In this document: piece after piece, positions 26,582 through 36,510 of the stretch
How the letters are laid out: every line of letters starts with the position of its first letter
Position numbering within the stretch: the stretch's first letter is position 1
NCBI RefSeq assembly: GCF_012933385.1
Contig: NZ_JABBPN010000024.1
Location: 1 to 54,813 of the forward strand
Length of the DNA: 54,813 nucleotides
From: Paenibacillus lemnae
Lineage (GTDB): Bacteria; Bacillota; Bacilli; Paenibacillales; Paenibacillaceae
Direction: 5' to 3'
The notes under the pieces: model-generated
Told to the model about the DNA's origin: nothing
Seen by the model: the letters and a program-made list of their open reading frames with translations, nothing else
Database searches by the model: none
Program-made: the position numbers and the translations under genes

Positions 26582-27502
26582 TTACATAAAGTCGAAAAAA
26601 TAGCGTGTTACATGTAAAAAGACAGGAGACGTATACGCAAGGCTGTCAATACGGCTGATGTAGCTTTTTTTCAAGGATTCAAATTTGTCGTCATCCCCAA
26701 TTAATAAATCCCGCTTCAAAACAGATACAGTCAGGCTTCCGAAAAATCCGCTGAGGCTGATCAGCATGCCTGAGATGACGCCGAATGTTGGTTCAAATGG
26801 AGTAAGAAACGGCGTAATGAAAAAGGCGGCAGCCGCAGACACGGCGAAGGAACAAGCAAATCCCTCCCAGGTCAGATACGGATTCGCTGTCGGCACGATC
26901 TTTTTCCTGCCAAAGTATATCGAGGCTAAATAGTGAACAACATCGTTCAACTGTGTCATGATGACGAGAAAGAGCACCAGTCCTGCACCAAACTCAGGTG
27001 TGGCGACTTGAAAGTACGCCATATGGCTGAGCCCGAACACCATCAGCATTAAACCCCACTGCGTCGAGCTCACACTTCTCAAGAATCCGACCGTGCCCTT
27101 ATTGATCAACCGGGGGATCGGAAGGAATAAAAACACATACACAGGAATGAACACGATGAACATCCCATACCATCCAATATAGATCCAGTAGTACTGCACG
27201 GGGATCGACAGATAAGCCCACAGAAAAATTCTTCGGTCAGCCCTGCGGGTACGAATCATCGAGAAGTATTCCTTCAGCGCAAAAAAAGAAAGTGTCATCA
27301 ATGAGAGCAGAGATACGATTGGATTTAACAACGCTGCAAGACAGAATACGAAAAACATTCCCCACCAGGTGTTAATCCGGTGACCGATTGGAGAGTAGTC
27401 GTGATTCGGCTGGATTTTGTCCAAAATCATAAATGCGATATGTATGACCGATAGGGCCGCTAAAATAACAATCAACGTGTACATCGAACTGTTCAACACC
27501 AT
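26582..27502 (-). CDS. CdsA-like phosphatidate cytidylyltransferase
   Basis: A 306-residue polytopic membrane protein with eight or so hydrophobic segments. The C-terminal region SVLKRDLLIGDDDKF...SRIDSL is a divergent form of the CDP-diglyceride synthetase signature (S-x-x-KR-x4-KD... DR-x-D); the usual KD and HGG-x-x-DRxD residues are partly replaced. It belongs to the CTP-transferase family but is probably a paralog rather than the housekeeping CdsA. No strong Shine-Dalgarno is seen; ATG 27502 is more likely than the TTG at 27508. It is divergent from the next gene. Confidence 0.75.
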   Translation of the reverse strand: MVLNSSMYTLIVILAALSVIHIAFMILDKIQPNHDYSPIGHRINTWWGMFFVFCLAALLNPIVSLLSLMTLSFFALKEYFSMIRTRRADRRIFLWAYLSIPVQYYWIYIGWYGMFIVFIPVYVFLFLPIPRLINKGTVGFLRSVSSTQWGLMLMVFGLSHMAYFQVATPEFGAGLVLFLVIMTQLNDVVHYLASIYFGRKKIVPTANPYLTWEGFACSFAVSAAAAFFITPFLTPFEPTFGVISGMLISLSGFFGSLTVSVLKRDLLIGDDDKFESLKKSYISRIDSLAYTSPVFLHVTRYFFDFM

Positions 27503-27593
27503 CACCAACTTGTCGTCTATTGAATTTCAAAAATAAAAGGATCCTATGTTATTATGAAGGAATAGCTGCCAATTGATAAGGGGAAATTTTGAA

Positions 27594-28139
27594 ATGGCTT
27601 CAGACCAATATGTTTATATTCTTTTGACCAATACGGGGACACTGTTCACGCAGCTGATCCAAACCTATACCCGAGCTCCATATAACCATGCTTCCATTTC
27701 ATTTAATAGAGAACTGTCGGATATGTACAGCTTTGGAAGGAAGCATCCCAGCAACCCGCTTCATGGCGGATTCGTGAAGGAGGATATCCAGACAGGAACC
27801 TTCAGCAAATATCCGAATACGACGTGTGTGATTTATGAACTGCAGGTGACATCACGCGAAAAGGAAAAAATGAAACGGGTGCTTCATATCTTTATTCGCA
27901 GCCAGAGAAAATATCTCTATAACATACTAGGCATCATCGGCATTGCTTTGAAAGAGCCGGTGGAATTCAGCAATTCCTATTTTTGCTCCCAGTTTGTGGC
28001 TGAAATCCTGCAGCGTTCAGGGATTAAGCTCTGGGATAAGCTGCCCGCATTGGTGACTCCGGATGATTTCCGGCAGTGTGACAAGCTGAAGCTGCTTTAT
28101 GAGGGCAGACTGAGTGAGTATAGACCCGAGAATTGTTAA
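27594..28139 (+). CDS. NlpC/P60-superfamily protein (YiiX-like, permuted)
   Basis: A 181-residue protein. The order of catalytic motifs is inverted from ordinary NlpC/P60 peptidases: YNHASISF with the probable catalytic His comes first (about residue 36), and the nucleophile Cys in YFCSQFVAEIL comes at about residue 134. This is the permuted papain-like fold of the YiiX/YaeF group, which act as amidases or thioesterases on lipids or peptides. There is no signal peptide, so it is predicted to be cytosolic. AAGGGG lies ten bases before ATG 27594. Confidence 0.7.
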   Translation: MASDQYVYILLTNTGTLFTQLIQTYTRAPYNHASISFNRELSDMYSFGRKHPSNPLHGGFVKEDIQTGTFSKYPNTTCVIYELQVTSREKEKMKRVLHIFIRSQRKYLYNILGIIGIALKEPVEFSNSYFCSQFVAEILQRSGIKLWDKLPALVTPDDFRQCDKLKLLYEGRLSEYRPENC

Positions 28140-28209
28140 ATATTTCTTGTCAGATTATGAGTCCTTGGGTATGATCATATACAGTTCTATATAGGAGGGT
28201 CATAACACC

Positions 28210-28479
28210 TTGAAAAAGCTTGGTATGATATTGTTATCTACTGTATTCCTGACTGGATTGTCTGTACATGCTGGTATTACCGAAGTCGACGCGAAATCCG
28301 TTATAAAGTATAAGAACTGCACAGAGTTAAATAAGGATTATAAAGGCGGCGTAGCCAAAAGTGCAGGCATTAAGAACAAAGGCGGCAAAACAAAGTACAA
28401 GCCCTTTGTGTCTGCAGCACTGTATGAGGCCAACAAAGGTAAAGACCGTGATAAAGATGGTATAGCGTGCGAGAAATAA
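28210..28479 (+). CDS. secreted Excalibur calcium-binding domain protein
   Basis: An 89-residue exported protein. A signal peptide (about 1-28) is followed by an Excalibur domain that begins KNCTELN and ends with the hallmark DRDKDGIACEK, a calcium-loop-like DxDxDG with two cysteines. Such domains are often attached to nucleases or surface proteins; here it is the whole mature protein. The start is TTG 28210, nine bases after AGGAGGG. A terminator follows. Confidence 0.88.
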   Translation: MKKLGMILLSTVFLTGLSVHAGITEVDAKSVIKYKNCTELNKDYKGGVAKSAGIKNKGGKTKYKPFVSAALYEANKGKDRDKDGIACEK

Positions 28480-28497
28480 AAGATTAAATTGAATAAA

Positions 28498-28550
28498 AGC
28501 TGTGCAGGTCGAGATATCCAGGAAGGGATGCGGACCTGTGCGGCTTTTTT
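28498..28550 (+). terminator. terminator of the Excalibur gene
   Basis: AGCTGTGCAGGTC pairs with GACCTGTGCGGCT (three G-T wobbles), followed by TTTTTT. Confidence 0.8.
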
Positions 28551-28634
28551 GTGTACCTATGTTATAATAACCGCAATTTCATATCGTCGGAAGAACACTC
28601 GACACCGCAGCCACACAGAAAGGAGGAGTCAAGG

Positions 28635-30224
28635 ATGAACAAAGTGCTTGTCGTAGATGATGAACGCATTGTCCGAATCGGGTTCAAGACCATCATTGAC
28701 TGGAACCGGCACGGCTATCACTTGGTAGGAACGGCCAAAAACGGCATACATGCGCTGGAAATGGTTCAAGAGCTGGATCCTGATATTGTAGTCACCGACC
28801 TCAAAATGCCTCAAATGGATGGCTTGGAGCTGATTCGTCAGCTGGATCTCCGGCGTTATAAAGGAAAAGTAATTGCCCTGAGCAACCATGCCGAATTTGA
28901 TCTGATCCGGGAAGCAATGGTGCTTGGAGCGAGTGATTATATTCTGAAAGTTACGCTCAATCCAGAGGACCTTATCACTGTACTGAACAAAGTAATGGAC
29001 CGCATCTGGGACGAGAAAAAACAAACAGAGCAAAACATTCGCCAGGAGATCTCCCTGCACGAGCGGCGCGCAATAATGAAAACCAACTATTTCAAAGAAC
29101 TTCTGCTGAATCCGGAAATTACGAAGCAGGCAGCCTTCCGAGAAGCGGAAGATTTAAAGATTGAAGCAGCACATTCTCCATCCTTTGTCATATATATGGT
29201 CATCGATCCTGATGTCTCTGCCAGTTCTACTGCCGCTGAATCAGAACTGAAGCTGCAGTCGCTGAATATTAAGAATATTGCCATTGAGCTGCTGGGAGAA
29301 CGTAAACATACCGAAGTGATCGAATTGTCGCATATACAATGGCTGATTGTTATACCTGTTATTGTTGGGCAGAATGACAGTGAGAGGCTAAAGCTAGCGT
29401 CTCTGCTGACGAATAATGTACGGCTGTTTACCGGGTTAAAATCATGCGCGGTGACCAGCAGGGTGATCCCGGATTTCAGCAGTTTACGAGAAGCATATCA
29501 GACATGTCTGCGGACAGCAGAATTAAGCTTCTATCAGGGGTATGAGTTTGTGCTTGAAGGAAATGACCGGATATTTATAGCCAGCGATTTTACAGTTGAA
29601 AAAAATATGTTTGAATCTTATCTGCAATCACCGGATGCCGGATTATTGACCGCTCACATCACCGAGATATGCAGGGAGGCAGCAGAGCGGCATATCCAGG
29701 TACAGGATGTGAAGCAGTTTGCCTGCTGGACGATTAGTACACTGCAGTCAGGGTTATTTCCCGATGTGACAGATCATGCGGATGCCGACGCGATGATTGT
29801 AAATCTGAATGAAGCCGATCATGTGCACAAGCTGAAATTTAGCTGGGTTCAAGCCGTGCAGCAGCTGCTTCAATGGAGCCGCGAGCATTACCAGGGTTCA
29901 AGCCGGAAGGAGGTGCGGGATGTGATTCAATATATGGCCGCGCACCTTCAGGACAAGATTACGCTGGAGGACATCTCAAGAGTTGCCGCTCTGAATGAAA
30001 GCTATGTCTGCCGCCTGTTCAAACAGGAGACCGGCAAAAATATATTCGAATACCTCAATGAGCTTCGGATTGAAGAGGCCAAGAAACTGATCACATCAAC
30101 AGAGCTCACGATCAAGGAAATTTCATTACAAGTAGGAATCAGCAACCCGTTTTATTTCAGCCGCCTGTTTAAGAAATGGGTAGGACAAAGCCCTAACCAA
30201 TATAAAGGCTCCTGTCATACGTAA
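28635..30224 (+). CDS. AraC-type response regulator (YesN family)
   Basis: A 529-residue regulator with a receiver domain at 1 to about 120 (DDE at 8-10, phospho-acceptor Asp55 in VVTDLKMP, conserved Lys in LKVTLNP) and two AraC helix-turn-helices at about 425-525 (ITLEDISRVAALNESYVCRLFK, and EISLQVGISNPFYFSRLFKK). The switch region reads ALSNHAEF instead of the common LSGYDEF. ATG 28635 follows AGGAGGAG. It is convergent with its probable partner kinase, only 17 bp away, and is likely to activate the sugar transporter beyond it. Confidence 0.92.
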   Translation: MNKVLVVDDERIVRIGFKTIIDWNRHGYHLVGTAKNGIHALEMVQELDPDIVVTDLKMPQMDGLELIRQLDLRRYKGKVIALSNHAEFDLIREAMVLGASDYILKVTLNPEDLITVLNKVMDRIWDEKKQTEQNIRQEISLHERRAIMKTNYFKELLLNPEITKQAAFREAEDLKIEAAHSPSFVIYMVIDPDVSASSTAAESELKLQSLNIKNIAIELLGERKHTEVIELSHIQWLIVIPVIVGQNDSERLKLASLLTNNVRLFTGLKSCAVTSRVIPDFSSLREAYQTCLRTAELSFYQGYEFVLEGNDRIFIASDFTVEKNMFESYLQSPDAGLLTAHITEICREAAERHIQVQDVKQFACWTISTLQSGLFPDVTDHADADAMIVNLNEADHVHKLKFSWVQAVQQLLQWSREHYQGSSRKEVRDVIQYMAAHLQDKITLEDISRVAALNESYVCRLFKQETGKNIFEYLNELRIEEAKKLITSTELTIKEISLQVGISNPFYFSRLFKKWVGQSPNQYKGSCHT

Positions 30225-30241
30225 TACATATCTCGTTTTCG

Positions 30242-32044
30242 CTATTCTATAAGTGTCCGGGACAACGGCAGTGTAATCAGCGCCTTCGTCCCGATACCTT
30301 CCTCGCTCTCCAGATGTAATCCGTATCCCTCTCCAAAATGAAGAACAATCCGTTCCTTTACATTATGAATACCGATATTCGCCAGCCTGCCTTCTGATTG
30401 ATAGGAAGGCTGCTGCAAGCGCTGCAGCTGGTCTTTGCTCATTCCCGCTCCGTTATCGTTGATGACAATTTCAATTTTCCCTCCAGTCTGCCGTGCAGTA
30501 ATTGCAAGGTGACCGCCGTCTTCAATATCCTCAAACCCGTGAATAATGCTGTTCTCGACAATCGGCTGCAGCAGAAATTTCAGCACCTGATAGTTCTGCA
30601 GATCCGGTTCGATATCATAGCTGACGTCAAACACGGATCCATATTTAATGGTCTGGATTGTGATGTAGTTCTTCAGATTCTCAATCTCATCATGGAGGGT
30701 TACAAACTCCGATTTGTCTACAATCGTATTGCGCAGCAGCTCTGCAAGTGCACTCAGGCCCCGGCTGACTCCTTCACCTGTCCGGCTCATCATGGCTGCC
30801 CATTTCAGTGAATTCAGCGTATTAAACAGAAAATGCGGATTGATCTGAGCCTGCAGCATCTGAAGCTCCGTCTCACGCTTCGCTTTTTCCTCCTGCTCGG
30901 TTTGTATCAGCAGCTTCTGGATTTGGTGCACCATCTCATTAAAACGCTGCTGAATATACCCGAATTCATCCCGGCTGTCATCCTTCGTTTTCACATACAG
31001 CTCACCCTCCTGAATTCTTCGCATAGATGAAATTAAACGCTGCAGCGGTCTTAATATACTGGATGACAAGTAGTATGAGGCATAAATGGCAAGTAAGAGA
31101 ACGATCAGGCAGGCCAGTAATATATCAAGCCGGATTTCATCGGTCTCATTATTGAGATAGGAATACGGAATCAAGCTGATCACATACCAGTCGGAAAAAA
31201 TATCGAACGCGGAGGCGACTAAATAACGAGCTGAATCCAGATTTACCGAATGCACGATACCAGGCTCCCTGGAGCTGTTAATCGCCTCCGTCATAAACCG
31301 GTTGTCCGGGACTGTATGCCCAACTGAAAGCAGAGGACTTCCACTGGATAGTATTCGGCCGGACGAGCTCATGATCATGGTCACCGATCCATCTCCCAAA
31401 TCCAGATCCTGATACAGCTTTTCAGAATACATGGACTCGTCGATCAAAATATGCAGATACCCCAGGCGGTTGGACCACTCGGAAGCCGAGTTTACTGGCC
31501 GAGAGAGAATGATGCAGGGAACTCCTTTTTTGGTAACGGCATGGCCGAGAATGTAACCACCATTACCGTTGCTGTTGATGATCGCGTTCTGAGCCTCTAA
31601 ATAAACAGGATCAACCGCATCATACCCGAGATCAAATACAGAAATGCCGCTTTCCGTTGTTAAAATAACATTTTTCATATGACTCAGCATTTCATGCTGT
31701 TCACGGAGTATAGCGTCGATCTTGATCGCAATGCTCCTTCTGGCACTGTCATCATATAACAGAAAATCCTTCATGGCGGTTTGAATGACCGGATTCAAAG
31801 ACAGTTGTTCTGACAATAGGACGAACTTCTGGTTCTCAGCTCGAATTTTATCTTTAAGAAGATTCATCATTTGGGAAGAGTATGTATTCATTTTTGTAAA
31901 CAAGGCGTCTCCGGATTTGGAACTGGAGTAGAAGCCAATCGTGATCAGCGGAAATAAGGCGAGAATGAGGAAGGAATACAGGAGCCTGTGTCTGATCTTG
32001 ATATTACGGATCCATCTGCTGAAAGCGCCAAAACGTCTGCTCAT
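30242..32044 (-). CDS. sensor histidine kinase, YesM family
   Basis: A 600-residue membrane kinase. Membrane helices near 20-40 and 285-305 flank an extracellular Cache-type sensor; HAMP, the LytS/YesM-type His kinase domain (QINPHFLFNTLNSLKW with the phospho-accepting His) and an HATPase domain (VINDNGAGMS, N and G boxes) follow. ATG 32044 follows GGGGGAA with spacing eight; the 16 upstream codons of the longer frame have no ribosome site. Such kinases sense sugars and pair with AraC-type regulators. Here the pair is convergent rather than cotranscribed. Confidence 0.92.
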   Translation of the reverse strand: MSRRFGAFSRWIRNIKIRHRLLYSFLILALFPLITIGFYSSSKSGDALFTKMNTYSSQMMNLLKDKIRAENQKFVLLSEQLSLNPVIQTAMKDFLLYDDSARRSIAIKIDAILREQHEMLSHMKNVILTTESGISVFDLGYDAVDPVYLEAQNAIINSNGNGGYILGHAVTKKGVPCIILSRPVNSASEWSNRLGYLHILIDESMYSEKLYQDLDLGDGSVTMIMSSSGRILSSGSPLLSVGHTVPDNRFMTEAINSSREPGIVHSVNLDSARYLVASAFDIFSDWYVISLIPYSYLNNETDEIRLDILLACLIVLLLAIYASYYLSSSILRPLQRLISSMRRIQEGELYVKTKDDSRDEFGYIQQRFNEMVHQIQKLLIQTEQEEKAKRETELQMLQAQINPHFLFNTLNSLKWAAMMSRTGEGVSRGLSALAELLRNTIVDKSEFVTLHDEIENLKNYITIQTIKYGSVFDVSYDIEPDLQNYQVLKFLLQPIVENSIIHGFEDIEDGGHLAITARQTGGKIEIVINDNGAGMSKDQLQRLQQPSYQSEGRLANIGIHNVKERIVLHFGEGYGLHLESEEGIGTKALITLPLSRTLIE

Positions 32045-32183
32045 CTGGATTTCCCCCGATCTGTTCTGTCGATGTTTCTCCAAGTATAGCAAATGTCAAA
32101 ATCCTGCAAAGAGGTAAAACAAATTATCAATAGAGGATATGGATATGTAAATCAGGTTCATGTTCACTCCCGGTGAGGTACCC

Positions 32184-32189
32184 TATAAT
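32184..32189 (+). promoter_or_regulatory. -10 box before the sugar ABC operon
   Basis: A perfect TATAAT lies 45 bp before the solute-binding protein gene, but no good -35 box is present at 16-18 bp (nearest TTCACT at 15 bp). This is what an activator-dependent promoter would look like, consistent with the AraC-type regulator nearby. Confidence 0.4.
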
Positions 32190-32228
32190 GTGAGGAAGAC
32201 AATTTCATTAGATGAGGTGGTATGTTAA

Positions 32229-33641
32229 ATGAAAGGGCTTGCAGGCAAACAAGGAAGAGCTTCATGGATGCTGTGGATTCTCATACTGACACTCATGTTG
32301 GCAGGCTGCTCAGGCGGCAGCAGCGATCCCGGCACAAACGGAGACGCACAGGAACCAGGTGAAAATTCAGGAAGTACTGGAACTCCGGGAGACAAAACAT
32401 TCGATAATAAAGAGCTGAACATTGCCGTCTTTGAAGGGGGCTATGGCAACGAGTATTGGAAAGCGGTTGCAGAGAAGTTCGAAGCTGATTATCCCGGTGT
32501 GAAGATCAATATGACCTCCAACCCGAAGATCATGGATATCATCAAGCCGCAGCTCGTCGCCGGCAATCCTCCGGATTTTATTTACGTCAGTCCGGATGAG
32601 AACACAGGCACGATCAAATCGCTTGTCAAGGAAGGCGCGCTGCTGGAGCTGAATGATGTGTTTGAAGGCAAAGCGCTTGATACGGATGCACCGTTAAAGG
32701 ATAAGATTACGGACGGCCTGCTGGAATACATGGAGCCGAACCGTGACGGCAAAATCTATTACGCACCCAACTATATGTCAGTACTCGGACTTTGGTATAA
32801 CAAGAATCTGTTTGAAACAAAAGGCTGGGAAGCCCCAAAAACATGGGATGATTTCTTTGCTTTAGGGGAAACGGCGAAAAGTGATGGCAGATCGCTGTAC
32901 ACCTATCAGGGCATCTATCCAAGCTACAATGAAAGCGTCTTCTGGCCTGCTGTCGCAGCAGCTGGCGGTACAGAGGCAATGGAGCAGGCACTGTCCTATC
33001 AGGAAGGCGGCTTTACCCAGGAGCCAGTTAAACAGGTAATGGGAGTATTTGAACGAATAGCCCGGGAAGATCATCTGATGAGAGGCACGGTTGCCCTGAA
33101 CCATACCCAGGCACAGACAGAATTTCTGAAGGGCAACGCCCTGTTCATTCCGAATGGCAGCTGGTTTGAAAGCGAGATGAAGGATGCGCCGAGAGAAGAC
33201 GGGTTTGAATTCGGATTCCTGGGTGTGCCGGTATTTAATGAAGGAGACCAGCCTTACGTACTTTCCAGCTTTGAAGCGATGTATATCCCGAAAAAAGCTA
33301 AAAATCCGGAGCTCGCCAAAGAGTTTCTGCGCTATCAATACAATGATGACATCGTGAAGCTGAACGCTGAAAAATCCAAAGGGGTTGTGGCGGTAAAAGG
33401 TGCCGTCGAGCTTGCCAAAGATTACATTCCAGAATCTGCTTACAATGCGTTTAAGGTCTATGATGAAGGCACCATGCCGCTGATGGTTCAGTGGACACAG
33501 ACGCCGAAGTCAGAAGTCATTATTAATGACGAACTGTTTAACCCCTTGAGTGACGTCATGAACAAAAAAATGAGTGCCGACCAATGGGGAGATAAGGTGG
33601 AACAGGCTTCAGGCAAGCTGAGAAATTTATTAAATCCATAA
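32229..33641 (+). CDS. sugar ABC transporter solute-binding lipoprotein
   Basis: A 470-residue extracellular family 1 binding protein. The lipoprotein signal ends in LAGC (Cys27), followed by a Gly/Ser/Asp-rich tether. The mature part has the usual features of carbohydrate-binding proteins: YYAPNYMSVLGLWYNKNLFE and the closing-lobe IPNGSWFESE. It delivers an oligosaccharide to the two permeases that follow. It is divergent from the histidine kinase gene. GAGGTGG precedes the ATG. The ligand cannot be read from the sequence; the downstream beta-helix protein suggests a plant or algal polysaccharide product. Confidence 0.92.
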   Translation: MKGLAGKQGRASWMLWILILTLMLAGCSGGSSDPGTNGDAQEPGENSGSTGTPGDKTFDNKELNIAVFEGGYGNEYWKAVAEKFEADYPGVKINMTSNPKIMDIIKPQLVAGNPPDFIYVSPDENTGTIKSLVKEGALLELNDVFEGKALDTDAPLKDKITDGLLEYMEPNRDGKIYYAPNYMSVLGLWYNKNLFETKGWEAPKTWDDFFALGETAKSDGRSLYTYQGIYPSYNESVFWPAVAAAGGTEAMEQALSYQEGGFTQEPVKQVMGVFERIAREDHLMRGTVALNHTQAQTEFLKGNALFIPNGSWFESEMKDAPREDGFEFGFLGVPVFNEGDQPYVLSSFEAMYIPKKAKNPELAKEFLRYQYNDDIVKLNAEKSKGVVAVKGAVELAKDYIPESAYNAFKVYDEGTMPLMVQWTQTPKSEVIINDELFNPLSDVMNKKMSADQWGDKVEQASGKLRNLLNP

Positions 33642-33684
33642 GCATACAGCAGAACCATTTCTGCCAAGCGATAGGAGTGTAAGC

Positions 33685-34572
33685 ATGAAACACCGCGAAC
33701 GAAATCTATTCATAGCGGCTTGTACGCTGCCGGCCTTGGCGCTGTTTGCCACATTTACCTTGTACCCGTTCGGAAAAGCGGTCGTGATGGCCTTTTATGA
33801 CTGGAGCGGACTCAGCGAGAACCCGGTTTTTACCGGACTCAAAAATTTCAGGACACTGTGGCAGGATGATATTGTCTGGCAGGCTTTGAAGAATAATATC
33901 TTTCTGCTGCTGGTTGTTCCAATTCTGACGATGGCGATCTCGCTTCTGTTTGCAGCATTGCTGACTCAGAAGAGGTTAACGGGGAAGAGCATATATCGTA
34001 CGGTATTCTTTTTTCCTAATGTACTGTCCATTGTCGTTATTTCCGTACTTTGGTCATTCGTATATCATCCAACCTTCGGTATTCTGAATTCCCTGCTCGA
34101 GATGATCGGGCTGCAGGAATGGACACGAGCCTGGCTGGGTGACAGCAGCACCGTACTGTGGGCCATCGCGTTTCCGATGATATGGCAGTCAGTGGGCTAT
34201 TACATGATCATTTACATTGCAGCGATTGAAGGCATTCCTGCAGATATCTATGAAGCCGCCAGTATCGATGGGGCCTCAGGAGTGACACAATTTAGACGTT
34301 TAACTGTCCCGCTCATCTGGAGTGTGATGCGGATTACGATTGTATTTTTCCTGATCGGTGTGTTCAACGGCAGCTTCGCCTACATCAAGGTGATGACCAA
34401 TGCGGGACCGAACCACGGTTCTGAGGTACTGATGACTTATATGTATTCCCAGGCTTTCAACAACGGGAACTTTGGTTATGCGATGGCGGTCGGGGTGTTC
34501 CTGCTGCTGATTACGATATCTCTGGCTTTACTTAGCGAAAAACTGACGGAACGCGATTCCGTGGAATATTAG
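33685..34572 (+). CDS. sugar ABC transporter permease (MalF-like)
   Basis: A 295-residue inner-membrane permease with six hydrophobic segments and the EAA loop YEAASIDGASGVTQFRRLTVP that contacts the ATPase. It belongs to the carbohydrate uptake CUT1 family and pairs with the next permease. No ATPase gene is present in the locus, so a shared MsmX-type ATPase encoded elsewhere is probably used, as is usual in Bacillales. GATAGGAGTG precedes the ATG. Confidence 0.92.
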   Translation: MKHRERNLFIAACTLPALALFATFTLYPFGKAVVMAFYDWSGLSENPVFTGLKNFRTLWQDDIVWQALKNNIFLLLVVPILTMAISLLFAALLTQKRLTGKSIYRTVFFFPNVLSIVVISVLWSFVYHPTFGILNSLLEMIGLQEWTRAWLGDSSTVLWAIAFPMIWQSVGYYMIIYIAAIEGIPADIYEAASIDGASGVTQFRRLTVPLIWSVMRITIVFFLIGVFNGSFAYIKVMTNAGPNHGSEVLMTYMYSQAFNNGNFGYAMAVGVFLLLITISLALLSEKLTERDSVEY

Positions 34573-34581
34573 GTGATAAAC

Positions 34582-35427
34582 ATGAACATGACTCAATTTG
34601 CAGCCAGAAGCGGGCGTTTCTTATCGGTCCTGATACTTCTGGGGTATGGGGTGCTTGTCGTGTATCCCCTGACTTGGACTCTGATTTCCTCATTCAAAAC
34701 AACCGAGGAGTTCTATGCCAGTCCGTTTGCTCTGCCGCAAAGCCTGAATTTCGATAACTATGTGCAGGCTTTTGAGCGGGCCCAAATCGGAGACTACTTC
34801 ATCAACTCGATCTTCGTTACGGTGCTTTCCCTGGCTGTATGCAACATATTAGGGTTTGCAGCTGCCTATGTCATTACGCGTTATCGTTTTACTTTTTTAC
34901 AGGTGCTTAAGCGGTTTTATATCGGAGCTTTGTTCTTTCCGGTCGCTTTCAGCATTGTCCCGCTGTTTATGCTGCTGAACCGGATTCACCTGCTGGATTC
35001 TCTGGTTGGTTTAAGCCTGGTGTATGCCGTTAGCGCCATTCCGTTCACCATTTATCTCTTGACGGGATTTCTGGCCAGTATTCCTAAAGACTACGAAGAA
35101 TCGGCGAAGATTGACGGGTGCTCCTTGTTCGGAATCCTGTTCCGTATTATCGCACCCATGGCGAAGCCAGGCATAATAACGATTACCATCTTTAATGTGA
35201 TGAACTTCTGGAACGAATACATTTATGCCTTGTCATTTATTACGACAGAGAGCAAACGGACGTTAACGCTGGGTCTAGCTTATCTGATGGAAGTGCAGCG
35301 GTATGCTACAGATTGGGGAGCCTTGTTCGCAGGACTCGTGGTGGTCATGGTTCCGACCCTCATTGTGTACGCACTGCTGCAAAATCGGATTACAGCCGGA
35401 CTGAATATGGGAGGTCTGAAAGGATGA
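34582..35427 (+). CDS. sugar ABC transporter permease (MalG-like)
   Basis: A 281-residue second CUT1 permease, with six hydrophobic segments and the EAA loop YEESAKIDGCSLFGILFRIIAP. AGGTGAT overlaps the stop of the first permease and serves ATG 34582; GTG 34573 is too close to it. Its last codons overlap the start of the SurA-like gene (ATGA), so these genes form one operon. Confidence 0.92.
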   Translation: MNMTQFAARSGRFLSVLILLGYGVLVVYPLTWTLISSFKTTEEFYASPFALPQSLNFDNYVQAFERAQIGDYFINSIFVTVLSLAVCNILGFAAAYVITRYRFTFLQVLKRFYIGALFFPVAFSIVPLFMLLNRIHLLDSLVGLSLVYAVSAIPFTIYLLTGFLASIPKDYEESAKIDGCSLFGILFRIIAPMAKPGIITITIFNVMNFWNEYIYALSFITTESKRTLTLGLAYLMEVQRYATDWGALFAGLVVVMVPTLIVYALLQNRITAGLNMGGLKG

Positions 35428-36506
35428 GCCTGCGCCGTGTGAGTGGAAAGGGACAGCTGGTGATCTGGGGGTTGTTCTCCGTGCTGCTGATCATAGGACT
35501 GATCATGATGATGCCAAAAGCTTTCTCCCAAGAGCCGGAGGTGGTTGCCACAGTGAATGGAGAGCCGGTCTCTGCACGAGAAGTTCAGCTTCAGATCACC
35601 CGTCTGAAAGCAGAGGTCATGAATGATTTCAGCAAACGAGGCTTGTCAGCCGGATCCCCGGATTTCTGGGAACAGACCTACCAGGGTGAACAGCCGCGCC
35701 AGATGCTGCTGGACCGGGCGCTCCAGGAGACGGTCCGGCGAAATCTGGAGATGAAGCTGGCACAGGAGCATGGATTGATTCCATTTTCATCTTATGAAGA
35801 TTTCTTACAGGCCTGGAAGGAAGAGAATCAGCGAAGAGAAGAAGCGGTAAGCCGTGGTGAAGTGATATATGGGCCGAAATCTTATAGTGAAAACGAGTAT
35901 TATAACTACCTGGTAAGTAATATTCGCATCCGGCTGAAAGAAATGTTGAGCAAGACATCTCAGGATCCGCTGTACACCAGTGAAGAGGAACTGCGCCAGC
36001 AGTATGAGGACCAGGAAGCGAAATGGACAGGCCGTTTGGAGGAAACGGCCATTGTAAAGATTTCATTTTCGTATGACGGGAGCAAAGATCAGGAAAAGAA
36101 GCTGATGGAGGCTAAAGAAGCTGTTCAGCACATGAATCGAATGAAACGTGAAAAGAAGTCTGTGACGAAGGCGTCATGGAGCAGTCCAGGACATTTGATG
36201 ACCCAGCAGTTTACACCTGATACGTACAAAGAGGATATCCGCTCCTCGCATCATATTCTGGCCGTACTGCAGGTGCTTGAAGCGGGTGAAATCTATCCGG
36301 AGCCGCTGGACAGCGGCGGGAGCTGGGATGTTATACAACTCATCAGCCGCAGTGATGAAGGAGGTGATGGATACGAGAATAACCTGGAGAGCATTCGCAG
36401 AAGTGCAGTGGATGAAAAGTACGAGGTGTATATTCAGAAGCTCATGAAGTCGGCAAGCATCGATGTCCAGGAAAACACATTCAGCTCAGTATGGAAAGGG
36501 GATTGA
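35424..36506 (+). CDS. membrane-anchored SurA/PrsA-like protein
   Basis: A 360-residue protein with one N-terminal membrane helix (about 12-32) and an extracytoplasmic part that starts VATVNGEPVSAREVQLQI, typical of the SurA N-terminal chaperone domain. A clear parvulin (PpiC) core is not apparent, so it may be a chaperone without isomerase activity. Its ATG overlaps the TGA of the permease gene, and the beta-helix protein gene follows after 4 bp. Position suggests that it helps the large secreted beta-helix protein to fold after export. Confidence 0.75.
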   Translation: MSLRRVSGKGQLVIWGLFSVLLIIGLIMMMPKAFSQEPEVVATVNGEPVSAREVQLQITRLKAEVMNDFSKRGLSAGSPDFWEQTYQGEQPRQMLLDRALQETVRRNLEMKLAQEHGLIPFSSYEDFLQAWKEENQRREEAVSRGEVIYGPKSYSENEYYNYLVSNIRIRLKEMLSKTSQDPLYTSEEELRQQYEDQEAKWTGRLEETAIVKISFSYDGSKDQEKKLMEAKEAVQHMNRMKREKKSVTKASWSSPGHLMTQQFTPDTYKEDIRSSHHILAVLQVLEAGEIYPEPLDSGGSWDVIQLISRSDEGGDGYENNLESIRRSAVDEKYEVYIQKLMKSASIDVQENTFSSVWKGD

Positions 36507-36510
36507 TGTA